From Liopterus haemorrhoidalis (lineage: Eukaryota > Arthropoda > Insecta > Coleoptera > Dytiscidae), in the NCBI GenBank assembly GCA_963971575.1, contig OZ020611.1:208176743-208240742 (forward strand): a stretch of 64,000 nt of DNA. Reading direction: 5' to 3'. The notes under the pieces are model-generated. The model was given only the letters and a program-made list of their open reading frames with translations. It did no database searches and was not told the origin of the DNA. Both the position numbers and the translations under genes were made by a program. This document shows, one piece after another, positions 46,001 to 56,599 of the stretch (position 1 is its first letter; each line of letters begins with the position of its first letter).

Positions 46001-46608
46001 TTTCAAAAATTCATCAAAATTTGATCAAAATTGGTTATAATTGGTCAAAATTGATCAAAAATTTATCAAAATTCATCAAATTTGATCAAAAATTGATGAA
46101 AAATTGGTCAATATTGGTCAAAATTGATCAAAATTGATCAAAAATTGATCAAAATCGACCCAAAATTGATCAAAATTCATCAATATTGATCAAAATTGAT
46201 CAAAATTGGTCAAGATTTGATCAAAATTGATCAAAATTGATCAAGATTTGATCAAAAATTTATCAAAATTCATCAAAATTGATCAAAATTTGATCAAAAA
46301 TTTATCAAAATTCATTAAAATTCATCAAAATTGATCAATAATTGATCAAAATTGGATCAAAATTAATCAAAAATTGATCAATTTTGATGAATATTGATCA
46401 ATTTTCGACCAATTTTTGATAAATTTTTGATCAAGCTTGATCAATTTATGATCAATTTTGATTATTTTGATCAATTTTGATTATTTTGATCAATTTTGAT
46501 CAAATTTTGACCAATTTTTGACCAATTTTTGATAAATTTTTGATAAATTTTTGATCAAGCTTGATCAATTTATGATCAATTTTGATTATTTTGACCAATT
46601 TTATAGAA

Positions 46609-46783
46609 CAGTGTTTCTCAATCGGTATTTCGCGAACGACTGGTGGTCCTTATCAAAATTTTAGTGGTTCGCGAAAGCCATATAAATGATTATTTTTGAG
46701 ATTTTTTTTATGATTTTTTCTTCATTTTCTGGGATTTTTTTTTCATTTTTCAGTGATTTTTTGGGTTTTTTATGACCAAAAAA
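46609..46783 (+). mobile_element. hAT-like element, cassette copy 5, 175-bp remnant
   Basis: Begins with the same AATTT|TATAGAACAGTG junction as copies 2 and 3. It is cut after TTTTTTATGACCAAAAAA, with satellite following. It carries no LINE part. Confidence 0.75.
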
Positions 46784-48177
46784 TATATAATTGGTCAAAA
46801 TTGATCAAAAATTTATCAAAATTCATCAAATTTGATCAAAAATTGATGAAAAATTGGTCAATATTGGTCAAAATTGATCAAAATTGATCAAAAATTGATC
46901 AAAATCGACCCAAAATTGATCAAAATTCATCAATATTGATCAAAATTGATCAAAATTGGTCAAGATTTGATCAAAATTGATCAAAATTGATCAAGATTTG
47001 ATCAAAAATTTATCAAAATTCATCAAAATTGATCAAAATTTGATCAAAAATTTATCAAAATTCATTAAAATTCATCAAAATTGACCAATTTTGATCAAAA
47101 TTGATCAAAAATTGATCAATTTTGGGTCGATTTTGATCAATTTTTGATCAATTTTGATCAATTTTGACCAATATTGACCAATTTTTCATCAATTTTTGAT
47201 CAAATTTGATGAATTTTGATAAATTTTTGATCAATTTTGACCAATTATAACCAATTTTGATCAAATTTTGATGAATTTTTGAAAAAATTGGTCAAATTGA
47301 TCAAAATTTTATCAAAATTCATCAAAATTCATTAAATTTGATCAAAAATTGATCGAAATCGACCAAAATTGATCAAAATTCATCAAAATTGATCAAAAAT
47401 TGATCAAAAATTGATCAAAAATGGATCAATTTTGACCAAATTTGACCAAATTTGACCAATTTTGATCAAAATTGATCAAAATTCATTAAAATTGATCAAA
47501 AATTGTTCAAAATTGATCAAAATTTGATCAAAATTTGATCAAAATTGGTCATTTTTGATCAATTTTAATCAATATTGATCAATTTTTGATCAATTTTGAT
47601 CAATTTTGACCAATTTTGATCAATTTTTGATCAAATTCGATGAATTTTGATAAATTTTTGATCAATTTTGACCAATTATGACCAGCTTTGATCAAATTTT
47701 GATCAATTTTGATGAATTTTGATCATTTTTCATCAAATCTTGATCATTTTTGATCAAATCTTGATCAATTTTGATCAATTTTGATCAAATTTTGATAAAT
47801 TTTGATCAATTTTGACCAATATTGACCAATTTTTGATCAAATTTGATGAATTTTGAACAATTTTTGATCAATTTGAATCAATTTTGATCAATTTTGGTCG
47901 ATTTTGATCAATTTTGATCAATATTGATCAAAATTGATCAAAATTGATCAAAATTTTATCAAAATTCATCAAAATTAATTAAATTTGATCAAAAATTGAT
48001 CCATTTTTGATCAATTTTTGATCAAATTTAATGAATTTTGATAAAATTTTGATCAATTTTTGATCAATTTTGATCAAAAATGGATCAATTTTGACCAAAA
48101 TTGACCAATTTTGATCAAAATTGATCAAAAATTGATCAAAATCGACCAAAATTGACCAATTTTGATCAAAATTGATC

Positions 48178-48898
48178 AAAATTCATCAAAATTGATCAAA
48201 ATTGATCAAAAATTGATCAAAAGATGATCAAAAATTGATCAAAATTGATTAAAATTGATCAAAATCGCCCAATTTTGATCAAATTTTGATCAAATCTTGA
48301 CCTATTTTGATCAATTTTGATCAATTTTGATGAATTTTGATCAATTTTGGTCGATTTTGATCAATTTTGATCAATTTTGACCAATATTAACCAATTTTTC
48401 ATCAATTTTTGATCAAATTTGATGAATTTTGATAAATTTTTGATCAATTTTGACCAATTATGACCAGCTTTGATCAAATCTTGATCAATTTTGATCAAGA
48501 TTTGATCAAAAATGATCAAAATTCATCGAAATTGATCAAGATTTGATCAAAAATGATCAAAATTCATCAAAATTGACCAAAATTGACCAATTTTGATCAA
48601 AATTGATCAAAATTCATCAAAATTGATCAAAAATTGATCAAAAGATGATCAAAAATTGATCAAAATTGATTAAAATTGATCAAAATCGCCCAATTTTGAT
48701 CAAATTTTGATCAAATCTTGACCTATTTTGATCAATTTTGATCAATTTTGATGAATTTTGATCAATTTTGGTCGATTTTGATCAATTTTGATCAATTTTG
48801 ACCAATATTAACCAATTTTTCATCAATTTTTGATCAAATTTGATGAATTTTGATAAATTTTTGATCAATTTTGACCAATTATGACCAGCTTTGATCAA
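48178..48898 (+). repeat. 421-bp direct duplication within the satellite
   Basis: AAAGATGATCAAAAATTGAT at about 48220 and 48641 marks two copies of a block that also shares AAAATCGCCCAATTTTGATC and CTTGACCTATTTTGATC. The shift is 421 bp. Confidence 0.7.
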
Positions 48899-49738
48899 AT
48901 TTGGATCAATTTCGATGAATTTTGATCATTTTTGATCAAATCTTGATCAATTTTGATCAATTTTGATCAAATTTTGATCAATTTTGATCAAATTTTGATC
49001 AATTTTGATCAAATCTTGACCAATTTTGATCAATTTTGATCAATTTTTGATCAATTTTGATCAATTTTGATGAATTTTGATCAATTTTGGTCAAGATTTG
49101 ATCAAAATTTGATCAAAGTTGATCATAATTGATCAAAATTGACCAAAAATGATCAAAAATTGATCAAAATTGGTCAAGATTTGATTAAAAATTTGATCAA
49201 ATTTTGATCAAGAATAATGAATTTTGATGAATTTTGATAAATTTTTGATCAATTTTAATCAATTTTGATCAATTTTTGATCAGTTGATCAATTTTGATGA
49301 ATTTTGATCAATTTTTGATCAATTTTGATTAATTTTGATCAATTTATGATCATTTTTGATCAATTTTTGATCAATTTTGATCAAATTTTTAATCAAATCT
49401 TGACCAATTTTGATCAAATTTTTAATCATTTTGGTCAAGATTTGATTATAAATTGATCAAAATTGGTCAAGATTTGATCAAAATTGATCAAAATTGATCA
49501 AAAATTAATCAAAATTTGATCAAAATTGGTCAATATTGGTCAATTTGGATCAATTGTGATGAATTTTGATCAATTTTTGGTCAATTTTGATAAATTTTGA
49601 TCAATTTTGATAAATTTTGATCAATTTTGATCAATTTTGATCAATTTTTTATCAATTTTGATCAATTTTTGACAAGGTTTGATCAATTTTTGATCAATTT
49701 TTGATCAAATTTTGAACAATTTTTTACCAATTTTTGAC

Positions 49739-50671
49739 CAACACACACACACAATTTTAAACGGTCAACGTTTTTAGTTGTAGCCCTAGGCTTCAGCTCT
49801 TACGTCAAATTTATTAATAATAATTATTATTATTATAATAACATTCATAGAGTATTCCCACTTGCAGGTTAATCGGCAACTAGCTTCCACTATGCACGTA
49901 CCCCTAACACCATGTGTCTAGAAATGACTGTTATTCTATTTCAATTTCTCGTTATTCCAAAACCACCAAAGCTATAATGTAATACAATAAAAAGTTGGGT
50001 TTATTTTTAGACAGATATCATATGTATATAAAATTTATTGTATTGAAGCATTTCAAATTTCCATGTTAAGAACGATTTATCAGGACGGTTTTGTGAAACA
50101 ATGTTCAATAAAAAGAGTGTCAATGAACGCTTCAGAACTCCCTTGATGTCAATTATTTTATTATTCATTGTCGTCTGTCTGCCTGATATTGCCACACAAA
50201 AGTTGAAAACTGTACAGACATTTTTATATTTATTATTTGTACACAGTGACATTTTGTTTTTTTGACAGTTTATTTATCACTTTAAATAAGCACTGTTTGT
50301 TTTTAGATTCCACATTCAAATGAGGGAAAATATTTAGAATAGAGTTTCAATTATTACTGGTATAATCATTCTGTATTGATTACAGAAGAAAATAAAAAAA
50401 TATGTAATCTGGATTCTGATTAATTTTAGAGTTACACGATTAAAATCAGTGATTCATAAAAATCAGTGATTGAAACAATCAAGACTCCACCGAACGTGTC
50501 GACCATTATCCCAACAAAAATCCTCCAACTACTTTTTATTTATTTATTTCTTTATTTATTTTCCATTATATCTGTTCAACAGAATTAACCAATGCATGGA
50601 CATGTATAAATGAAGCTAAACTTATAAATGTGATAAACACAGCAATAAATTAATAATTTACAAAAATCAAG
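49739..50671. other. Right flank of the satellite
   Basis: Starts with a short (CA)n, then ordinary AT-rich DNA with an ATT/AAT-rich run at 49811-49842. Apparent reading frame 50007-50252 (minus) has no recognisable features. Confidence 0.5.
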
Positions 50672-50858
50672 CAGTGGTTCCCAAACTTTTTTGGTTCCAG
50701 GCGCCCTTAATGTATTAAAATTATCCCGCGGCGCCCCAAGTCAATACATTCAATTTTTCATTTTATTTTATTAGACAGTTGAAGATATGAAACTATAAGT
50801 GATGATCTAAAAACAAGGGCCTCATTTCTAAACTACAAAAAAGGGTAACAAAAAAAAA
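50672..50858 (+). mobile_element. hAT left-end fragment
   Basis: CAGTGGTTCCCAAACTTTTT followed by GGCGCCC...CCGCGGCGCCCC, a typical hAT terminus. The right end was not found; the element is cut by family C at 50859. Confidence 0.5.
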
Positions 50859-51178
50859 TTGAAGTTAAGTGTGAATTTTCACACATTTCAGGTTTATGTA
50901 GGTATTTCATAAGTGTAAGAAGCCAACATAATACTGCATGTCTAGGTATATTTATCACATCAAAATCAACAGTTTTCTTAATAATCACTTTTATTCGTTA
51001 TTTGAGAACTAAGAGCTTCAATTTAATTTTTTTAAACAAAATTTAAATAATTTGCCAAATATTCCAGCGTATTTTCCCACATTTGCTTCGCATTCAAGTC
51101 TTCATTAGAATAAGTAATATTTTACAGTGTAGTGTAGTGTGGTGTGGTGTGAGTAACTCAGTTCGCAACTATTAAAAA
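50859..51178 (+). mobile_element. Family C repeat (upstream unit of a C-B tandem)
   Basis: Starts TTGAAGTTAAGTGTGAATTT then TCACACATTTCAGGTTTATG, with the GTGTGAATTTTCACAC hairpin perfect. It shares only its terminus with family B, then has its own body (CATAATACTGCATGTCTAGG, CAACAGTTTTCTTAATAATC, GAGCTTCAATTTAA). It ends with GTGTAGTGTAGTGTGGTGTG and AACTCAGTTCGCAACTATTA directly before a family B start. Confidence 0.6.
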
Positions 51179-51600
51179 TTGATGTGAAGTGTGAATTTTC
51201 ACACATTTCTGGGTTTTGCAGGTATTTATAACTGAATGATGATTATTTGGGATGCCAAAACAAATTTTATGTCAAAATATTTTTTTATGCATTTTAATTC
51301 GAATGCCTAATACCATAATTTAAGTTTCTAAATATGTGCAGTATTTTTTTTTTTTTATATATAGCAAGGTTCATTAGGATTTTGAAAATTGCGCCTATGG
51401 CTTCCATTGATTGCTTAAATCATAAGCCCCGCCCTCTGATTTCGTCAAACATAGAATTAAATTATAATTTCATCACTTCCCACTGGTTAATACATTTATG
51501 CTTTTAAAAATTAAATGCAACATTTACCAAAATATAACTAGAACTTTGACAAAATAATTTAAACAAAATAAAATGCAAAAAAAAACAGAAAAAATAAAAT

Positions 51601-51672
51601 TAACAGGATTCGAACTCTAGTTTGCAAATTAGAAAGCCCATGACAAAACCAACTACGCTACTAGAGCTACTG
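51601..51672 (-). other. tRNA-like module inside family B copy 2
   Basis: Minus strand: GTAGCTCTAGTAGCGTAGTT (A-box-like TAGCGTAGTTGG), then GAGTTCGAATCCTGTTA with the B box. AACTAGAG and CTCTAGTAG resemble a T-arm and outer stem. It is at the same place as the module in copy 1 but differs from it internally. Confidence 0.45.
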
Positions 51673-52145
51673 ATCTTGTGTGATACATAGCGAATTAAAT
51701 ATTTAACATATTTTAGTTAAAAACACAAAAAATGCGTTATTTTCCGAAAACATAATCTGATAAAAAATTCCTGTTGTAATATTCCGGTTCACACCAATGT
51801 ACATTACTTAGAATTTTTTCAGATTTTTAGTTTAAACCATCTGGGCTACAGGGTGTGGGACAAAATTTTTTTGCACAATTTGAGCAAAAATCGCATCAAA
51901 ATAATTTGTTTTGCAGAAATAAAATTTTGATCGTTAATCCACGTACTAAGGGCTTTCATTTGATACCCTACTCAGAATTATAAAAAATTTTTTTTTTTTT
52001 TGATGAGCACATATTTGTTTATATTTTTAGAGGGATATGTTTTTTAGATGTTTTAGTATTTTTCCTACGTGCGGGTCAAGGAGTTGTATAAGCATGCCAA
52101 ATTTCAACTCTCTAGGTTTAGCCGTTTGGCTACAATTTTTACCGA

Positions 52146-52175
52146 ACAGACAGACAGACAGACAGACAGACAGAC
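52146..52175 (+). repeat. (CAGA)n microsatellite of family B
   Basis: Seven uninterrupted CAGA units between TTTTACCGAA and CGACAAAATGACGG. Confidence 0.9.
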
Positions 52176-52229
52176 GACAAAATGACGGTATAAGGGTTTT
52201 TTGGTCATACTTACAAAACCCTAAAAAAT

Positions 52230-53460
52230 ATATATTATTTTTTAAATATTTTAAATTCCAAAAAATCTTAGCTATAAATGCAGAAAATCCATAACATTAT
52301 TGCCCCGATGCCAGGCCGTTGCTACGGCTCTGTTAACATCCTCTGTTGAAACATCTAGTGTGAAAAGGGTATAATTCAGAATACACCAGTGAAGTTTTTA
52401 ATGAATTAACCTTATAGTTAGTTATTTCATTTATCCAGCATTCACACCATTTTCCCGTTTATCTAACTATCTTTCATGCATATCTCTATACATTAATGTC
52501 CATAGAAACATTCCTGTTGTACAAAAGCATGCATGTAATTCAAAGTTATACCATTAAGCGAATATTATCTTGTCCCTCATATACGATATAATTTGCTTTC
52601 ATTTACTCCAAATACACTCTCGCAATTTCTAGTGCAATATGTGTTACAACCTAAAAGCTTATATACATTATCTCGGATGGTATTATTAAAAATGGATATA
52701 AAAATATATATATAGAACCAAATTTGCATGAGAGAGTCTCTTGGGATATGGTGATATGAGTTAACTTTTTAAATTTTGAGTTACTTATGAATATATGAGT
52801 CTATAAACGAAGTGCAAACTACAGTTTTGTCAGATAATGATGACAATTTAGTGGATTTTTACTTTTTATGTTACGGATTATATTTCCCGAAAGTGTTATT
52901 GTAAATAATACTGGCTAGTAGGTTTAATAGAATATTTAAGTTAGTTCTGTTTATTCATTACGTCCACTGCATTGGACACTGTTACATCCAGTGTTGCCAG
53001 CTTAGTAGATTTTCAACTAAATCTGGTAGAATGAGATGTTGATCTTGTGACTTAAATTTGAATATAGTAGTTAGTAAAAGACCTGATTGGTAACATGTCT
53101 AAAAGCCTTGTTTGTCATCACTTGGATCCGTCTTCATTTTTGCTGACTGCCACATACCGTATGCCCTTTTCGATTTGCAACATAGAGCTTTCCCATGTTA
53201 AATTTTCCACTGCATATTCTATCTCTACTATGACTTTTAGACAATAATTTTATTAATAAAAATTTTTCAGTATTTTAGTCCTAACACATTATGCTTAATT
53301 TTTAATCAAAAAATCATAATTTTCTTGAAAAAATGCACAATGTTTTTCGTATATATATCTGCAAATAGCAATTGCCATGCACAAATGGATAAAAAAAAAC
53401 AATATCCTCAAAAAGTAAATGTTTTTAGAACCCGTATTTGTTGAAGGAAACCTAAACATT
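52230..53460. other. AT-rich spacer
   Basis: No gene recognised over 1.2 kb. A GC-richer patch at 52300-52345 could be an old transposon piece. Confidence 0.5.
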
Positions 53461-53463
53461 GTA

Positions 53464-53715
53464 CAGCAATACCTCGAATAGTCCGGCTTCGATCAGTCCG
53501 GGTTCAAGTCAGGTTTGAAAATTTCAAAAACAAATGTTTTTGTATGGAACAAAATAAACATTAATTCTAAAAAATTTGTATACAAAATTATTTATTTATA
53601 CATTCATGATCGTTTTTTCCCTTTATACTGTTAATCGCTTATTGTTTGGTTTATTTTTATGCGATTTTAACGTTATGCGTTAGTTCCTCGATTAGTCCGG
53701 TTAAGGTACCCAAGT
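53464..53715 (+). mobile_element. Possible pogo-like end
   Basis: TA then CAGCAATACCTCGAATAGTC, CGGCTTCGATCAGTCCGGG; a related TTCCTCGATTAGTCCGGTTA recurs at 53690 in the same orientation. ACCTCGA..AGTCCGG with CAG and TA resembles insect pogo termini. The opposite inverted end is not visible. Confidence 0.35.
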
Positions 53716-53754
53716 AAAAGAATATTTAAATTTTACATTTTCAAATAAGTGGAT

Positions 53755-53836
53755 TGGAATACTTTGGCCTCCAAGGTTACCAGATTTAAATCCCTGTGAT
53801 TTTTTTTGTGGCCCTTTATAAAAAATAAAATGTATA
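53755..53836 (+). pseudogene. Tiny transposase remnant
   Basis: TGGCCTCCAAGGTTACCAGA and onward reads WPPRLPDLNPCDFF, then after one extra base GPFIKNKMY. This is the third-Asp region of a Tc1/mariner-type transposase (PPRSPDL.P.DFFLWG..K..+Y). Only about 27 codons survive. It stops where the MITE at 53837 begins. Confidence 0.5.
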
Positions 53837-54410
53837 GGGGAAGCCGGGCACCTTAAGGATTATTTTTAATAAAATCTTAAGGATTATCGTAGAAAATTTC
53901 GAAATTCTTTATTCGTAAGATTATTTATTGTTTAATTATTACAGACAGTAGAAAAATACAAAAATAAAAATTATGAGGATATAAAAAAGAGCTTCCTTGT
54001 GCTCATTTTGCCCCGCTGCCGGGGCAGAATGAGCACGGGCGGGGTATAATGGGCAATCATCTAAAATCAGGCGCATAATGAACACACGTGAGTGCATTCC
54101 TCATCGTTATCATCTTCTCCAGCGCAAGAACAATATGCCCACTTGCGACATGCTCTGCACTGGAGCAATCAACGTCTGGATATGTGTGAAAAATATATCA
54201 ACACAGCAAAAAACACGTTTCACCAATTTACAAAATGTATACACCAGATCTCAGTCATACAATCACTCTCGGAAGACACTAGCGAAGTACAGAACGTGAT
54301 TGGAATGCACCCGAAAATGGCGGTATGCTTTAACAGCCAAAAAGAGGGGAACCCGTTATAATCCCGGGAACCCGTTATACCCCGGGAGCCCGATATGCCC
54401 GGGCCTCCCC
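53837..54410. mobile_element. MITE with TA duplication and strong internal hairpin
   Basis: 574 bp; ends GGGGAAGCCGGGCA and, inverted, GGGGAGGCCCGGGCA, with TA outside (53835-53836, 54411-54412). Short open frames at 54078-54361 have no recognisable features. The right end contains three further CCCGGG words (54363-54402). Superfamily uncertain; the TA suggests Tc1/mariner/pogo. Confidence 0.5.
53999..54036. repeat. 16-bp stem hairpin in MITE
   Basis: GTGCTCATTTTGCCCC (53999-54014) pairs with GGGGCAGAATGAGCAC (54021-54036), one mismatch, 6-nt loop GCTGCC. Confidence 0.85.
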
Positions 54411-54412
54411 TA

Positions 54413-54829
54413 ATTTCAATAACATCGGTTCCATAGAGGATTAAAGCAAAAATAATTAATATTTGTTATAATAGTAATCCGCGGACTATTGCAAATGTAA
54501 ACAGAAATTTCTACAATAGATTAGGATTTTGTTAAAGCTAATAATATAAATTTATTTGAAAATTTATTCATATTAAATAATCAATTGATAATCGTTGTAG
54601 AGCTGTCCTAATCGATCCCTTAGGAGATCGATTCAGTACGTTTTGTAGTGAAATTTTCAATTTTCTTTACATTTTTTTTTCCTCCAGCAATTGAATTTTT
54701 TTATACATTTATCTTATCTTCATTGTGTTATAAAACTAATAAAAGTGTTTAAAGGAAAATTTCTTTTGTTCAGGCGAGTAAAGTTTTAATTTAAAAAATA
54801 TGTATACATTTTTCTTGAATCTACGCTTT
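54413..54829. other. AT-rich spacer
   Basis: A small palindrome AATCGATC...GATCGATT at 54611-54634; otherwise nothing. Confidence 0.5.
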
Positions 54830-55103
54830 CATTTGATGTCACAATATAAAAAAATCTTTCTTTGAAAAATTGATGTCAATATTTTTTTATTGAAATGTTT
54901 TTATTGAAGTCTATTTCTTTATGCGCGGCAAAGAATTGTATTTGCATAGAGGCATGCAGCAAGCTATATCGAAAGAAAATCTGGCTTCAGGAGAATAGTA
55001 TGACCGGCAAGAGTGGGAATCAAAGAGCATCGAGGAAAGCTATATAACTGACATGTGTGATTGACGGTATAAGGATATCTTGGCTAAACTAACAAAATCC
55101 TAA
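54830..55103 (+). repeat. Diverged family B 3' portion
   Basis: GCTTTCATTTGATGTCAC, then TATGCGCGGCAAAGAATTGT, and finally GACGGTATAAGGATATCTTG and ACAAAATCCTAAAA follow the order of the last third of family B. The CAGA array is replaced by unrelated sequence. Confidence 0.5.
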
Positions 55104-55104
55104 A

Positions 55105-55268
55105 ACCTTTGAGTACAGAAAGTGTTGGACATATTCTAGTCTTAGGAAGTCCTTAATGTATATGCTGAATAAAATAGGGCCCAGGATTGATCGTCTAGGG
55201 ACACCTGCTGTTATTTGTTTTATAATTGATTTTGAGGTGGTGATAAGAGTTTGAAAACTTCGATTATG
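55105..55268 (-). pseudogene. LINE reverse transcriptase fragment split by a DD41D element
   Basis: Minus strand: HNRSFQTLITTSKSIIKQIT, then AGVPRRSILGPILFSIYIKD. It matches 'NR.Q.V.....S....I..GVPQGS.LGP.LF.IYI.D' of jockey/CR1-like reverse transcriptases, with QG altered to RR in GVPRRS. Its upstream side ends at the TA target of the DD41D element (55269). Confidence 0.65.
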
Positions 55269-55270
55269 TA

Positions 55271-56597
55271 CAAGGTGTCTCAAAAGAAATTTTATATTTA
55301 TTTAGCTCACTGCGTGAACGCAACGTATCTGAGGGGCGCGGGGGTTATGTCAATCGGTAGCCTGGCTCTTGGGAATTCAATCGCTATGGAGCGTTTCTCG
55401 GGAGCAGACCGCGCGTTATGCGTGCGAGAGTTTTACAAAAACGGTGATTCGGCGACTGTAGCGCGTAGAAAATTCTGCAGTATTCGAGGTTTTCGCCACT
55501 TAAATGATGCGCCAAGCATTCCTCTCATTCGACATTGGGTTAAAAAGTTTGAAGAGACTGGTACAACGCTGGATAAATCAAAATCCGGGCGACCTAGGTC
55601 ATCAAGAACGGTAGAAAACGTGGAGAATGTTAATCAGTCTGTTCGTGACGAACCGAACCTTTCAATTCGGAAGCGCGCAAGTGCTTTAAATGTGCATAGA
55701 TCATCATTACATCGCATTATGCACATATACCTAAAGCTGCACCCCTACAAAATTCAATTGGTGCAAGAATTAAAGCCCCAAGATGCCAGTCAGAGGCTTA
55801 ATTTCGTAAATTCGTAAATTTCGTAATTTCAGGTGATTGAGCGATTTTCAACGTTTACCAACATTTTGTTTTCGGATGCAGTTCATTTTCATCTTAATGG
55901 CCACGTAATAAGCAGAACTGCCGCTACTGGAGTGCAACGAATCCGAAACGCAAACATCAGAAACCCCTACATTCGCCTAAAGTGACCGTATGGGCTGCGA
56001 TGTCCGCGCGAGGAATTATCGGCCCTTACTTTTTTGAAGACGAAAGGGGGCGTGCAGTTACAGTGAATTCAGAGCGTTATGTGGAGATGTCAGACAACTT
56101 CTTGGTACCTGAACTGCAAAACTTTCCTGGCTATAACCAAAGAACATGGTTCCAACAGGACGGAGCAACTTCACACACGTCCAATATGTCCCTGCCACGA
56201 GTTCGTGATATTTTCTCAGTCAAATTGATCTCCCGGAGAGGTGACATAAATTGGCCTCCACGCAGTCCAGATTTAACCCCTATGGACTTGTTCCTATAGG
56301 GTTATCTTAAATCTAAAGTTTACGCCAATAAACCGACTTCACTGGCGCATTTGAAAGAAAATATCCGTCACGAAATGGCAGCCATCCCTGAGTCCACCTG
56401 CCGAGACGTCATAAGTAATTTTACTGTTCGATTAAATGAGTGCCGAGAACGCGAGGGTCTACATTTAGACGATATTATTTTTAAGAAATAAATCCCCAAA
56501 AAGTGTATTTTAATAATTAATAAACATTTTTTCTGTATACGGCTTACTTTTTTTTTAATCGATCCACTAAGTATAAAATTTCTTTTGAGACACCTTG
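55271..56597 (+). mobile_element. DD41D Tc1/mariner-type element, copy 2
   Basis: 1,327 bp with the same inverted ends as copy 1 (CAAGGTGTCTCAAAAGAAAT) and TA on both sides (55269-55270, 56598-56599). Closely similar to 19147-20467 throughout, in opposite orientation in the window. Confidence 0.9.
55386..56491 (+). pseudogene. DD41D transposase, copy 2, several lesions
   Basis: Start at MERFSGADRALCVREF (ATG 55386), parallel to copy 1; end at TAA 56489-56491. Lesions: a short repeat expansion CGTAAATTCGTAAATTTCGT at about 55805-55825 ends the first frame; the first catalytic block reads SDAVHF where copy 1 has SDEAHF (Asp kept); one base is lost in CACGTAATAAGCAG near 55905; and TGG became TAG at 56297-56299. 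Second and third catalytic Asp are at 56159 and 56285, 126 nt apart, which is DD41D spacing. None of these lesions is shared with copy 1, so the copies decayed separately. Confidence 0.85.
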
Positions 56598-56599
56598 TA

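Larger units (their letters stand above)
35051..49738. repeat. TTGATCAA satellite array (about 14.7 kb with inserts)
   Basis: Made almost entirely of 11-bp AATTTTGATCA and 12-bp AATTTTTGATCA units and their variants GACCA, GATGA, GATAA and GGTCG. The core TTGATCAA is its own reverse complement, so the array looks alike on both strands. GATC recurs roughly every 11-12 bp. Larger blocks repeat in direct and inverted order, and cassette copies are embedded at 36279, 39866, 42364 and 46609. It ends at a (CA)n run at 49738. Reading frames such as 47979-48179 are translations of the repeat. Confidence 0.95.
51179..52222 (+). mobile_element. Family B repeat, copy 2 (Helentron-like)
   Basis: TTGATGTGAAGTGTGAATTT then TCACACATTTCTGGGTTTTG at the start and TACAAAACCCT at 52212-52222, closer to the inferred family consensus than copy 1. 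Internal landmarks shared with copy 1 include AAATTGCGCCTATGGCTTCC, CACCAATGTACATTACTTAG, GGGCTTTCATTTGATACCCT, GAGTTGTATAAGCATGCC and CGACAAAATGACGGTATAAG. No coding capacity. Confidence 0.65.

Noticed and set aside
47979..48179. 66-codon frame of Ile/Asp/Gln/Lys repeats
   Set aside because: Translation of the TTGATCAA satellite; no independent coding signal.
33781..49738. Satellite considered as a CRISPR array or centromeric gene cluster
   Set aside because: There are no constant repeats with unique spacers, and unit length is 11-12 bp. The organism is a eukaryote.
52300..52370. hAT dimerisation motif in the plus strand
   Set aside because: The VATALLTSSVETSSVKR reading looks only vaguely similar and lacks the ERxFS core.
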